Source of the DNA: JBAXXL01 sp038206725
GTDB lineage: Bacteria > Bacteroidota > Ignavibacteria > Kapaibacteriales > UBA2268
Reading direction: 5' to 3'
NCBI GenBank assembly: GCA_038206725.1
Contig: JBBRAO010000011.1
Span: 11,670 to 75,669, forward strand
DNA length: 64,000 bases
Shown: positions 44,104-54,600 of the stretch, piece after piece
How positions within the stretch are numbered: the first letter of the stretch is position 1
Layout of the letters: every line of letters starts with the position of its first letter
Notes under the pieces: generated by a model
What the model saw: only the letters and a program-made list of their open reading frames with translations
What the model was told of the DNA's origin: nothing
Databases searched by the model: none
Made by a program: the position numbers and the translations under genes

Positions 44104-47100
44104 CTAAGGCTCCACTATGAATCTTTTAGAAAATTCGTATGTTCCGGCAGAATATTTAATAAAGTAATTTCCCGGACTAATACCTTTTAGGCTAAAGATT
44201 TTGGAGTAATTGCCAGCGATGAAAGATTCATTGATCAAGGTTTTGACCAATTTTCCTTCTATATTATAAATAGTTAGTAAAATCACCGATGCTTGTTCAA
44301 TTCCAAAATCAATTCGCATTTGATCTTTAGCAGGATTTGGAAATGGTCCATTCATATAATTTGCCAGGGCTCTAATCAATATTCCACGAGCAGGTTCGAA
44401 GCAATAATCACCTTTTTCAAAAAATGAAACTATTTTCTGATCATTTAAACAATGATAATCAACATTCATTGTTATAGATGTTGTGTCTGAATTGCCAAGT
44501 AAAGACAAGAAATTGTAACTAAATAGCTCATATTTCTTATTTGTAGAAAGATGACAACTATACCAATAATCAACCAATCCATCATTATAAGCTATAGAAT
44601 CTAAAATCAAATATTCCGGTTGAGTTTTATCGGAATTAATCAACTGCGCATACGTAAGTGCATTAATATGTAGCACATCACTATCCCAAGCAATACTTAA
44701 TCGTAGCGAATCTATGAACCCTTTATCTATATCCGGTAAAGAAACTGCAAATATCACATTACTCCAATCGCCCGGAATAAATGTTTTTTGATTTGGGGTT
44801 GCTGACTGCACCATCATTTTACCTTCTGCTTGAAGGTCTAAAATCAATGGTAAATTAGCGGAATTTGGTATGCTAAGTTTAGCTGTATGCAAACCAATGT
44901 GCTTAGCGTCAAATTGAACAGTTAATTTTTTTGTTTCACCGCCAGCTAATGTCAATGTATCGGTATTGATTAGTTTAAAGGCGTCGCTATCTGTACCTTT
45001 TATTTGTGCTTCATCCAAATAGAAGTCCAAATCGAGAGCATACGATAAATTGGATATTGAAAATTCTGATTGCTGATTATCGCATAGCATTAATTTTCCA
45101 AAAATCGGTTGCGTGTAATTAATCGTCATAGCATCACAAATTATGTCCACATCGTTGCTTAACCACGTCTTTTGATACGTTCCGTCATAATTATCAGCCA
45201 AAACTTGAATTATACATTTATGCTTACCACCGGCTTGCGGACGATATTCTAATTCTATAAATATCGAATCCATCATAGGTATATTTAATCCGTTCGGCTG
45301 ACCGCCAATCCATTTGAATTCTTGTGGATTGTCGGTTATAGTGCAAAGCCCGATTTTTAATTGTTCTGTTTTGGAGTAATTGTAAAACCAAATACGAGCT
45401 GTTCCGGTATCTCCGACATTCAAAGTCGAAGGGCATTCGGTTATCATCTTCAATTCCGGTAGATAGCACATTCCTTGGAAGCGGCTGTTAAGAGTATCTC
45501 CCTCCGTCGTAACTACTATTACCGGAGTGTCAAAAGTATCAATTGAAGTAGGTTCAAATATAACCTTAAGCGCTTTGTCTTCAAATGCTTTGATATTCAA
45601 AGGCAAATTCAAATTTAATATTTTAAAATCGCCATTATCTTTTATGATGTTAACTTCTTTTATTGTTTTAGCAAACTTATCTTTATTACTAATTATCAAA
45701 TCCAAAGTATCGAACTTTGATTTATATCTTTTTCGACCGAAATCCAATTTATTGATTGATATGCCTTTATACTCACCAAAACCTGACAGCACTGTTGTTT
45801 TACTGGCACACCCGACGACACCTATATTCAATATTGCGGCTTTAAGTCCATACGAAGTTGGTTTAAATTTGATAACAATATCATAAAATCCGAAAGGATC
45901 AATTGGTATCTTTTCTGTTCCGGTCAGACCCACCATTTCAAATTGATTTCTATTTACACCACTTAAATATGGAGTTATTATCACTGTTTTATTCATAGGA
46001 TTATGAAATATCTGGGTAATTGTTGAATCCCTAAAACCGTCAATAATAACGCTTCCAAAATTAATCGAATCCAATGATTCTGTATTACAAATTCCCCAAC
46101 CCATTATATCTATACTAACGGAATCTCCACATACCGGGATTAGGACTAATTTTGCGCTTCTTTGTCCATCCAATGTTGGTGTAAAGGCTATTTCAATCCC
46201 TGATTTTTCGTCCTGAGCCATTGTCATTTTTTCAATTGATACTACAGTAAACTCACTCGCGGCACTTCCGATGAAATGCCAACTTGCAATAGTAACCGGT
46301 TCTGCCTTTACATTGCTTATAACCTCAGAGAAGGTCTTTTTCGACTCCAATCCGATAAGAAGAGTATCGTGGCGCATCGGACTGTATAATGGCTTTATTT
46401 CGGGTTTAATTATAGTAAAGTATTCAGAAACATCGGAAACGGTTTCATCACTACTTGGAAATGGATAAGCTATAACTTTTATTTGGCATTTACCATCCCT
46501 TTGAGGAGATGACCATTTATATTTGAATCCCGTAAGCTCCTTTGCAATTAATGTCCAAGCATCATAATTATATCTGTAATACAATTCTTTTGTGGCTGCA
46601 TCAGTTGTACCGGTCCACTCAATATCAATTGAGTCGCAGGTAGTAAAAATATCTGTTGCTACTGGTTTTTGGAGAATAATTTTAATATCTCCACCATAGA
46701 TTGGTATGGATGCGTTACAAGGGTAGGCAACAACGTTTAAGTTACTTTTACGCGGAAGGTAAGCATCCTTCTGTGTAAATCTAACTTTTATTGTCAGCCA
46801 TTGTCCTGCAGGCAAGAATATTTGGGTTCTTTCTAAACCTGAACCATCACCCCAATCAATTATATTGAAATAAGTTTTATCGGTTAAAAATATCTTATGG
46901 ATGGTCATATCATAAGGTTTGGGAGATATTTTTATGTCCATTTCTACCGGCTGATCCGGTGGAGGATTACCAAATACATAATTTGATTGATCTTGTAGAA
47001 CACTAAAGACACTCCAAGCCGGGGCAGTGTAGGTGTGCTTTGCGACAAGATTCAATGGAAGGAAGGTTATTTTTACATTCGTAACTCTTGGGTCTTTATC

Positions 47101-47952
47101 GCAGTACAAATCTGATAGCCAACGCAATTGACAATTATAGGCCTCAGTCATTGCTTTAGCTAACTCTCTATATAATTCAGGCAAAGTGCTTGCTGATTGA
47201 CCTGATTTACACGATCCTTTCGTCTCAGTGGCTATGTATTTAATATAGCTGATTGATTGATCATATTCTTCTGAAATAATTATGGCTGTCAATTTGATAT
47301 TAGCAGATATCAAGGCATTTCTTACTGCTTCTTGTTTAAATGCGATGCTATTTGAACTGTGTTTACCATCACTCAAAAATATAACGGTTCTATTGAAATC
47401 AGGTTGTTTCGATAAACGCGGATAGGCACTCCAAGAATCGTCTAATAAAGCAACATTGAAATCAGTTGAAGATTCTACTGATCTTATTTTTTTTACAGCA
47501 TTTAACAATGATGTTTTATCATTCGTGAAGTCACATATATTAGTTGCAGAGGTGCCGAATGTAGTAATACCGACAGCACTAAACGGAGATAAATCAATAG
47601 TATTTATAAATTCTATTAAGCTTATTTTAAGCCACTCAATTTTGGATTTACCTGCCACCTTTTCACTCATTGATTGGCTTATATCGACAACCAAAAGGAT
47701 TTGAACAGGTGCTTGATATTTGGAACATTCCAATTTTACTAATTCAGGAGCTATTTTTACACCGTTTTCTTCTACTATAAAATCACTTTCTTTATATGGG
47801 GCGTAAAACGACCCATCGTTAAGTCGAACGTAGAAAGGCATTTCAACATACGGGAACTTTGCCGGTGAAGGGGTTTGAGTAATAAATGAATTAGAATACA
47901 GTTGAACCGTAAAAATAAGTGTTAATAGTAAATATAATAAATGTCTTTTCAT
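44104..47952 (-). CDS. Giant secreted VWA / repeat protein with T9SS tail (paralogue 2)
   Basis: 1282 residues from the ATG at 47952 (MKRHLLYL); GAGGA lies just before it, whereas an ATG 15 bases further upstream lacks such a signal and spoils the signal peptide. The VWA domain has an intact MIDAS: ILLVVDISQSM (DxSxS) and VIFLSDGKHSSN. Repeat modules match those of the neighbouring paralogue position by position (FGNPPPDQPVEMDIKISPKPYDM, PCNASIPIYGGDIKI, TLDGQRSAKLVLIPVCGDS), then a cohesin-like segment and a T9SS tail (FPNPAKDQMRIDFGIEQA). The gene abuts the next paralogue without spacing, so the pair is a tandem duplication that has diverged widely. Confidence 0.8.
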   Translation of the reverse strand: MKRHLLYLLLTLIFTVQLYSNSFITQTPSPAKFPYVEMPFYVRLNDGSFYAPYKESDFIVEENGVKIAPELVKLECSKYQAPVQILLVVDISQSMSEKVAGKSKIEWLKISLIEFINTIDLSPFSAVGITTFGTSATNICDFTNDKTSLLNAVKKIRSVESSTDFNVALLDDSWSAYPRLSKQPDFNRTVIFLSDGKHSSNSIAFKQEAVRNALISANIKLTAIIISEEYDQSISYIKYIATETKGSCKSGQSASTLPELYRELAKAMTEAYNCQLRWLSDLYCDKDPRVTNVKITFLPLNLVAKHTYTAPAWSVFSVLQDQSNYVFGNPPPDQPVEMDIKISPKPYDMTIHKIFLTDKTYFNIIDWGDGSGLERTQIFLPAGQWLTIKVRFTQKDAYLPRKSNLNVVAYPCNASIPIYGGDIKIILQKPVATDIFTTCDSIDIEWTGTTDAATKELYYRYNYDAWTLIAKELTGFKYKWSSPQRDGKCQIKVIAYPFPSSDETVSDVSEYFTIIKPEIKPLYSPMRHDTLLIGLESKKTFSEVISNVKAEPVTIASWHFIGSAASEFTVVSIEKMTMAQDEKSGIEIAFTPTLDGQRSAKLVLIPVCGDSVSIDIMGWGICNTESLDSINFGSVIIDGFRDSTITQIFHNPMNKTVIITPYLSGVNRNQFEMVGLTGTEKIPIDPFGFYDIVIKFKPTSYGLKAAILNIGVVGCASKTTVLSGFGEYKGISINKLDFGRKRYKSKFDTLDLIISNKDKFAKTIKEVNIIKDNGDFKILNLNLPLNIKAFEDKALKVIFEPTSIDTFDTPVIVVTTEGDTLNSRFQGMCYLPELKMITECPSTLNVGDTGTARIWFYNYSKTEQLKIGLCTITDNPQEFKWIGGQPNGLNIPMMDSIFIELEYRPQAGGKHKCIIQVLADNYDGTYQKTWLSNDVDIICDAMTINYTQPIFGKLMLCDNQQSEFSISNLSYALDLDFYLDEAQIKGTDSDAFKLINTDTLTLAGGETKKLTVQFDAKHIGLHTAKLSIPNSANLPLILDLQAEGKMMVQSATPNQKTFIPGDWSNVIFAVSLPDIDKGFIDSLRLSIAWDSDVLHINALTYAQLINSDKTQPEYLILDSIAYNDGLVDYWYSCHLSTNKKYELFSYNFLSLLGNSDTTSITMNVDYHCLNDQKIVSFFEKGDYCFEPARGILIRALANYMNGPFPNPAKDQMRIDFGIEQASVILLTIYNIEGKLVKTLINESFIAGNYSKIFSLKGISPGNYFIKYSAGTYEFSKRFIVEP

Positions 47953-48099
47953 TTTTTCCTCATACATTAATAATTCTAACGTTTAGAATTAATTAATAGT
48001 TTAATTTCATATTTTTTTCCTGCAATTTAAACCTAAATTATATTCATTATTGCAGTCTCTCAAAAATACGATTTTTTTTCATAACTTTTGCTAAAAAAA

Positions 48100-48117
48100 A
48101 AGCGGCTATTGCCGCTT
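48100..48117 (-). terminator. Terminator after der
   Basis: Stem AAGCGGC/GCCGCTT with loop TATT, ten bases past the der stop, followed on the minus strand by a run of nine T residues. Confidence 0.85.
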
Positions 48118-48126
48118 AAATTAAAA

Positions 48127-49449
48127 TTAATCTTCATATTTGTCTTTATTTTTTTTCCTAAAAATAAATGAGATTGGAGTACCTTCGAAATCAAAGTTTT
48201 CCCTGATTTTTCTTTCGATAAATCTTTTGTATGAATCAGGCAATAATTCAGGAAAATTGCAGAAGAATGCAAATACCGGAGGTTCAATTCCAGTTTGAGT
48301 AATATAATTTATCCTCAAATCGCGACCTTGTATAGATGGCGGCGGAGTTTTTTCTAAAACCGGACGCATAACTTCATTCAATCGTGAGGTCTTAATTCTA
48401 TCAATTCTGACTTGCTTTATTTTCTTCGCCATATCGAGAACTTTTGGAATTCGCTGTTTTGTTATAGCAGAAATATAAATCATTGGAACATAATCGAATG
48501 TACGCATATCTTCTTTGTACTTTTTCGTAATCTTCTCTGCGGTTTTATCATCCTTCTCCATTATATCCCACTTATTGACGGCAATAATAATACCCTTTCT
48601 TGCATCACCAACTTGATTGATTATCTTTTTATCTTGGTCTTCCAATCCACGTGTAGCATCAACTAAGACTACTGCAACATCGCAACGCTCAATAGCACGT
48701 GCGGTACGAATTATGCTGTACATTTCGACATTCTCTTTTATATGCGATCTACGACGCAATCCTGCAGTATCAATCAAGACCATTTCTTCGCCATAGTATT
48801 TGATAACACTATCAATTGAATCTCTTGTAGTTCCGGGAATATCGGTAACGATCATACGATCTTCACCCAAAAACGCATTTGTTAGACTTGATTTACCTGA
48901 GTTTGGTCTGCCGACAAAGGCAATTTTCAGACGTTCGTCGTCCTCTACCTCACTATCTTCACCCAAATATGAAACTAACTCATCAAGGAAATCTCCCGTA
49001 TTATGACCGTTAGCCGCTGAGATAGGATAAGGATCGCCTAGTCCCATACGATAAAAGTCATAAGCGTTAGAATCTAATATATTTGTATCACATTTGTTTA
49101 TGACTAATACTACCGGTTTTCCGGAACTTCTCAATTGAACGGCTATATCCATATCAAAACTGGTTACACCATCTCTGCCATCGCATACAAAGATTATTGC
49201 ATTTGCATCTTCGATTGCTATCTCAGCTTGTTCTCGAATTGCTCTTTCCATCTGGTCTTCACTGCCGGGTATAAATCCACCGGTATCAATTACGGTAAAA
49301 TACTTACCGTTCCAATCCGAAGTGCCGAAAATTCTATCTCGCGTTATCCCGGGTGTATCTAAAACGATTGCACTTTGAAGTCCGGTTAACCGATTAAATA
49401 AAGTTGATTTCCCGACATTCGGTCTTCCTACTATAGCAACTAAGTTCAT
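48127..49449 (-). CDS. der: Ribosome-associated GTPase Der (EngA)
   Basis: 440 residues with the double G-domain layout unique to Der: first G domain GRPNVGKST (residues 8-16), DTPGIT, NKCD; second G domain GRPNSGKSS, DIPGTTRDS, DTAG, NKWD; then a KH-like C-terminal domain (TPPPSIQGRDLRINYITQTGIEPPVF...). It is needed for 50S subunit maturation. It lies 14 bp after argS, which places it in the argS unit, and is followed by a strong terminator. Confidence 0.96.
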   Translation of the reverse strand: MNLVAIVGRPNVGKSTLFNRLTGLQSAIVLDTPGITRDRIFGTSDWNGKYFTVIDTGGFIPGSEDQMERAIREQAEIAIEDANAIIFVCDGRDGVTSFDMDIAVQLRSSGKPVVLVINKCDTNILDSNAYDFYRMGLGDPYPISAANGHNTGDFLDELVSYLGEDSEVEDDERLKIAFVGRPNSGKSSLTNAFLGEDRMIVTDIPGTTRDSIDSVIKYYGEEMVLIDTAGLRRRSHIKENVEMYSIIRTARAIERCDVAVVLVDATRGLEDQDKKIINQVGDARKGIIIAVNKWDIMEKDDKTAEKITKKYKEDMRTFDYVPMIYISAITKQRIPKVLDMAKKIKQVRIDRIKTSRLNEVMRPVLEKTPPPSIQGRDLRINYITQTGIEPPVFAFFCNFPELLPDSYKRFIERKIRENFDFEGTPISFIFRKKNKDKYED

Positions 49450-49463
49450 TATTTATCCTCTTA

Positions 49464-51104
49464 TTACATCTTATTCGGGGCTTTGATACCAAGTATCGCC
49501 AAGCCGTTTTTCAAAACTGTTTTTACTGCAAAAGTTAGCAGTATTCTAGCATTCATTATATTTTGTTCTTGACCTAAAACCCTACATTCGTGGTAGAATA
49601 TGTGAAACGCCGCGGCGGCATCTCGTAAATATTCAGCTACAATTTGAGGTTCACGTTTTTCACAAGCCAATAGTACTATTTCAGGGAAACGCATTAACGT
49701 TTTTATCATATTGATTTCTTCAACACCGCTAAGCACTGTTAAATCGCTTTTCAATATTGTTTTTATATCTATTTCTGATTTCTCTATTACACTATAACAT
49801 CTTGCGTGTGCATATTGAAGATAAAATACCGGATTTTTATCGCTTTGCTGACGTGCTATATCTAAATCAAATTCCAAATGTGTTGATATCTGTCTCATTA
49901 ATAGGAAGAATCTTACAACATCCTCACCCACTTCATCAAGCAAATCATCCAAGGTATAACTTTTTCCTGTACGTTTGGACATCTTTACCTGTTGACCATT
50001 TTCTGTCAAGGTTACAAATTGATGAATAAGAACGTTTATACGCTCAGTGTCGTAACCCAATGCTTTTAAAGTGGCAATTACATCCGGAACTGTAGCTATA
50101 TGGTCCGCTCCAAATACATCAACAATTTCATCGAAGCCACGTTCGAATTTCTCTTTATGGTAAGCAATATCCGGTAAACGATAGGTAGCTTCTCCGGTTG
50201 ATTTTACTATTACTCTATCGGATTCAAGTCCCATTTGACTTAGCTTGAGCCACTTTGCCCCTTCCGATTCGTAAACTAAATCCAATTTTTCAAGTTCTTT
50301 AATCAGATTTTCAATCTTGCCGTCGGAGTATAGTGTGTCTTCATTGTAAAAGAAATCTTGTTTAATATGAAGTCTTTCCAGCGTTTTTGTGATTTTCGCA
50401 AAGCACCACTTTTCACCATATTTTCTGCACTTTAGCAAATCTTCTTCTTTACCAAATCGGATTGTGTCACCAACTTCGTTATGTAGTTCTTCTGCAATTT
50501 CTATAATGTATAGTCCGTGATACCCGTCTTCCGGAAAGATATAATTTTTATCTATGAACTTTTGCATATATCTGGCATAAATAGATTTTGCCAGATTATT
50601 CATTTGGTTACCGGCATTATTAAAGTAATACTCGCGTGTAACCTCGGCGCCCAACCAACTATACAGATTTGCGACAGTATCACCAATGCAAGCGTTACGT
50701 CCGTGACCAAGGTGAAGCAGACCCGTTGGATTAACGCTAACGTACTCTACATTGACTTTTTTACCTTGATACTTATCGGAGCGACCAAAATTGTCGGCAT
50801 CTTCCAAAATCGTTTCTAAATTCTTTACAAAAATAGATTTGTGTAATTTAATATTAATAAATCCCGGTCCGGCTATGTCCAATTTATCTATAATTTGCGA
50901 GTCATATTCTATAACATCCAATATTTCTTCAGCAATTTTTCTTGGCGCTTTTTGCATAGCCTTTGCCATATTCATCGCACCGGTAAAGGCATAATCGCCG
51001 TGTTCCGGGTTCTTCGAATTCTCAAAAGCTAATTTTATTTCAATCGGCGCGTTAATTTTCTTCAGCGCATTTTCAAATACTTCAGTTAAATACTTTTTTA
51101 TCAT
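49464..51104 (-). CDS. argS: Arginyl-tRNA synthetase
   Basis: 546 residues, class I synthetase. After the Add-1 tRNA-binding N-terminal domain come the HIGH-type motif in VNPTGLLHLGHGRNA (about 128-142) and the KMSKS-type motif in VKMSKRTGKSYTLDDLL. The C-terminal DALR anticodon-binding helix bundle (YLQYAHARCYSVIEK... LPxLLA-like end) is complete, ending LAILGIKAPNKM. It starts 24 bp after the lipoprotein gene and precedes der by 14 bp. Confidence 0.95.
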   Translation of the reverse strand: MIKKYLTEVFENALKKINAPIEIKLAFENSKNPEHGDYAFTGAMNMAKAMQKAPRKIAEEILDVIEYDSQIIDKLDIAGPGFINIKLHKSIFVKNLETILEDADNFGRSDKYQGKKVNVEYVSVNPTGLLHLGHGRNACIGDTVANLYSWLGAEVTREYYFNNAGNQMNNLAKSIYARYMQKFIDKNYIFPEDGYHGLYIIEIAEELHNEVGDTIRFGKEEDLLKCRKYGEKWCFAKITKTLERLHIKQDFFYNEDTLYSDGKIENLIKELEKLDLVYESEGAKWLKLSQMGLESDRVIVKSTGEATYRLPDIAYHKEKFERGFDEIVDVFGADHIATVPDVIATLKALGYDTERINVLIHQFVTLTENGQQVKMSKRTGKSYTLDDLLDEVGEDVVRFFLLMRQISTHLEFDLDIARQQSDKNPVFYLQYAHARCYSVIEKSEIDIKTILKSDLTVLSGVEEINMIKTLMRFPEIVLLACEKREPQIVAEYLRDAAAAFHIFYHECRVLGQEQNIMNARILLTFAVKTVLKNGLAILGIKAPNKM

Positions 51105-51128
51105 ATCTTTATTATTAATTATTATTTT

Positions 51129-51656
51129 TTAAGCTGATTGGTCATCCCAATACAATATCTTCCAAGGGTCGGTTGATGAAAAACGCCGCAATTTGAAAAA
51201 GGCGTTACCAAAAGCATAATCGTAAGCAGTCGGCGAGTAATATACGGTTAATGTAAACCGCCTATTTACGTTCATCATAAATGTATCGCCCTGCGAATAC
51301 TCAACCTCTGACCATATATCGTTCCAAATAAGTTCAATTTTATACGCGTTTTGGAATAGTTTATTAGTTTTATTCATATCCATTTCTTTATTCCAAGATG
51401 ATTTATCACCATTCTCGTAATCATAATATGTGAATATAAACTCTTTGTCCAACAAATTGCTGTAAACTAATGTATCTTTAAAATTATAAGCATAGCAAAA
51501 ATTTGAAAATACTCCGGCAACAGTTTTTTGATCCGATATAATTTGATCCGAAGACAAACCATCAGCCAATCTTGGCGCAAACGGGTTATCACAAGCAACA
51601 AAGAGCATTGCTATCAGTGGAATTAAAACTATATACAGAATCTTTATTTTGTTCAT
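51129..51656 (-). CDS. Hypothetical lipoprotein
   Basis: 175 residues. Type II signal: hydrophobic stretch then LFVAC, lipidated Cys at 22, followed by DNPFAPRLADG, a tail common in envelope lipoproteins of this group. The rest reads as a single NTF2-like alpha+beta domain (SNLLDKEFIFTYYDYENGDKSSWNKEMDM... WKILYWDD), so it could bind a small ligand or partner. It lies 4 bp after the 1645-residue VWA gene and may be cotranscribed with it and argS. Confidence 0.65.
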   Translation of the reverse strand: MNKIKILYIVLIPLIAMLFVACDNPFAPRLADGLSSDQIISDQKTVAGVFSNFCYAYNFKDTLVYSNLLDKEFIFTYYDYENGDKSSWNKEMDMNKTNKLFQNAYKIELIWNDIWSEVEYSQGDTFMMNVNRRFTLTVYYSPTAYDYAFGNAFFKLRRFSSTDPWKILYWDDQSA

Positions 51657-51660
51657 CGTA

Positions 51661-54600
51661 CTATCTTATCACTATCATTTTTTTAATCATCGTTTTTGTT
51701 GCCGTTCTTAACACGTAGTAGTAGGCTCCATTGCTAAATTTTTCAAGATTGACGCTAATTTCATAATCTCCCGGTTTCTTGTTACCTTCATCTAAAACGC
51801 CAATCAACTTCCCGGTATATTCATATAATTCAATCGAATAATGTCCTTTTTCAATAAGATGGAATTTGATTTTGGTCATCTGATTGGCCGGATTTGGTTC
51901 ATTTTGAGCCAAATATAAAATTCCGGTATTGCTTATGCCATCACCGCAAACGTTAATTAAATTGAATTCGCCATTGGTCTGCTGGATTGAAACATCTTTA
52001 CCTAAAGATTTAACTTTTTCTATCACTAATGCGGTTTTATTAGTATCTGTAAGTAATGCAATCAGTTTCAGTCGATATACAACACTATCGGATTGTGGAA
52101 AAGGTGGTAATTTTTCCAAAATCAGGTACCTGGTATTTCCGCTTACGGAATCTTTAATACTCTTATCAAAATTGAATAAAAGTGACGCATTAAACGATAT
52201 TGTAGTGTTATAACCAGAAACATCCGGCAGTTCTATATTTTCAGGAGAATATAGTTTTAGTGGAACATAGATGGTATCACCGGGTGCTCCCTTAACAAAT
52301 GGTAAAGCGAATGCCGCTTCCGCATAAGTACGAATAAAGGCTGATATTGAAACTTCTCTTGATATACCGCAACTGTCGGTAACGAAAAGAATCTCAGGAT
52401 AAGTCTCACCACTTTTGCCACCCAAAAATTGAACAATAACATCGGATGTTTGTCCACCTCCAATTATCAAAGGCTGTGATGATTTTATTATATAATTATT
52501 CAAATCACTGAAATACATCTTTATTTGTTCTTGATTGGGGTTCGTGATTGAGAATGTTCTTTCAGCAGGTCTATTTTCTAAAATACCATCAAATATCAAA
52601 TCACTTTGAGACAGAATCCAATTATTAATAACGTACTTTCCGGAGATATTAACTGAGAAAATACCATTTGGAGTATTAACAGCATTGGATTTAAAATGTA
52701 TTGCCGTGCTGATATTCCCTGGAGTTTTGGGTTCAAACATAATACCAATTCGATGCTTTTCATTTGGTTTTACAACAAATCCGGCTTTATTATCCAGACT
52801 GAAATTATCCGGGTCGTCTAAAACTATTTCTTCAATTACTAAATTTGATGTACCTATATTACTAATTTCGATATCCTCGGTCGTTTCAGCTCCCTGACAT
52901 CGTAAAGTTTTAAAATTTATGGCATTTGGGTAATCAACTTTAGCGTCATCAACACCAACTGTTGCAACCAACAACAATTCCGTTGATTTAGCACATTTAT
53001 CAAAAAATCTATGGTAGGTAACTATATTTGTATCTTTCGAATAACCGTTAAAGAGTACATCTACGGAAATAGAATCCCCCGGCTGAATTGAATCACATTT
53101 TGAGCATATCAAATCAAAGAATCCGATATTAGCAGGTAAAGATAATTTTACCGGTAGAGTACCGGTATTATATACCATAAATGAATCAGTTTTGGTTTTA
53201 TTTGTTATAGTGTTGAAATTAAGTGTATTAGGTTTTAAAACTATTTCGTATAATTCTTTTTTGCCCTTTAAAGTAACGAGTTTATTGGTAAAACTATTTT
53301 CATTTTCGAAAGTCAATTTTAAATCACTTTGATTATTCCCGACTTTTATGGGATCGAACCAAAAACGAACAAATACTGTTCCGTTTGATGCGATTGACAA
53401 TGGATACCTGCTTTTGTCCATCACTCCAAATGCATCTTTTTCATTATTTGATATTTCCGGAAGTAGCAAGTTTAATTTTTTAGTACCCAAATTTGTTATT
53501 TTCAAAGAATCAATAATTGGTTCGGTCTGACAAATATAGTCAGCAAAGACCAAGGCGCTGTCCGAGGTAATTGTACTTTGAATTCCCTCGCCCCACAACT
53601 GAACAATTATTGGGGAATAATTGCCCGAATTATAAATTTTTGCAGTGCCTGAGTACCATTGAATACTATTTGGTCTGAACTCAAAAATCATATTTTCTGA
53701 CTTTCCTGAGTTCAATACAATTTTTTGCATTCCAAGATAACTAAAAACTTTATTTTTATCTATCACAATAACACTATCTATTTGAATATCGAAGGCTGAA
53801 TTATTTGTGATTATTGTTTTATCCTCAAACCAACCACCCACAATAACCTTTCCAAAGTCAATAATCCTTGGAACAGCATCAGCTACAACTTTTACACCTT
53901 CGCCGGATATTTTGGAATTAAAACGCGACCCCGCGGAATAAACATTAATATCCGCTATATATTGCTTTTCTTGAAGTGGTTTAAACTCATAATACATTTT
54001 TATCGGGTATTGCGCCTTTATCATCACAGCATCAGGAAAAAAAACATTGAACACACCTTTGTCTTTACCACTTATTAGTACTGAATCAATTCTAATTGGG
54101 AGAGCTGTATTGTTAACCAACCCTGACCAAACAGTTGTGTCACGAGGAATGTTTAACGGTGATTGTCCAAAATCAACACTCAGAACATTAGCTTTTCTTT
54201 CGTAGATAGTCCAATAATGGTTCGATATATCTTCTTGCAGAGATATATTATAAAAAGGTATGTCATCTAAAAACCAAATATGAATAAATCCTTTTTTGTC
54301 TGTTGATGCGATACGATATTTGCCTTTAGAACGATCCCATTTGATTTCCCCAACATCGGCGCTATGAAATTTGTAATTGAAAAAATTCTTATCTATGTCG
54401 GTATTCCATAGATCAATAGACCTATTGCTTGCGGAAAAAGCTAACATATTTGAGTCTGGAGCAAAAACCGCTTCATAAACCGGAGAATAATCAATATTTT
54501 TACTCCAAGCCAATTTATTCTGAATGACATCCCAACAGACAATTTTGCCATCTCCGGTTGATACCACAAGTTTTGAGCCATCACTTGAAAATGACAAAGA

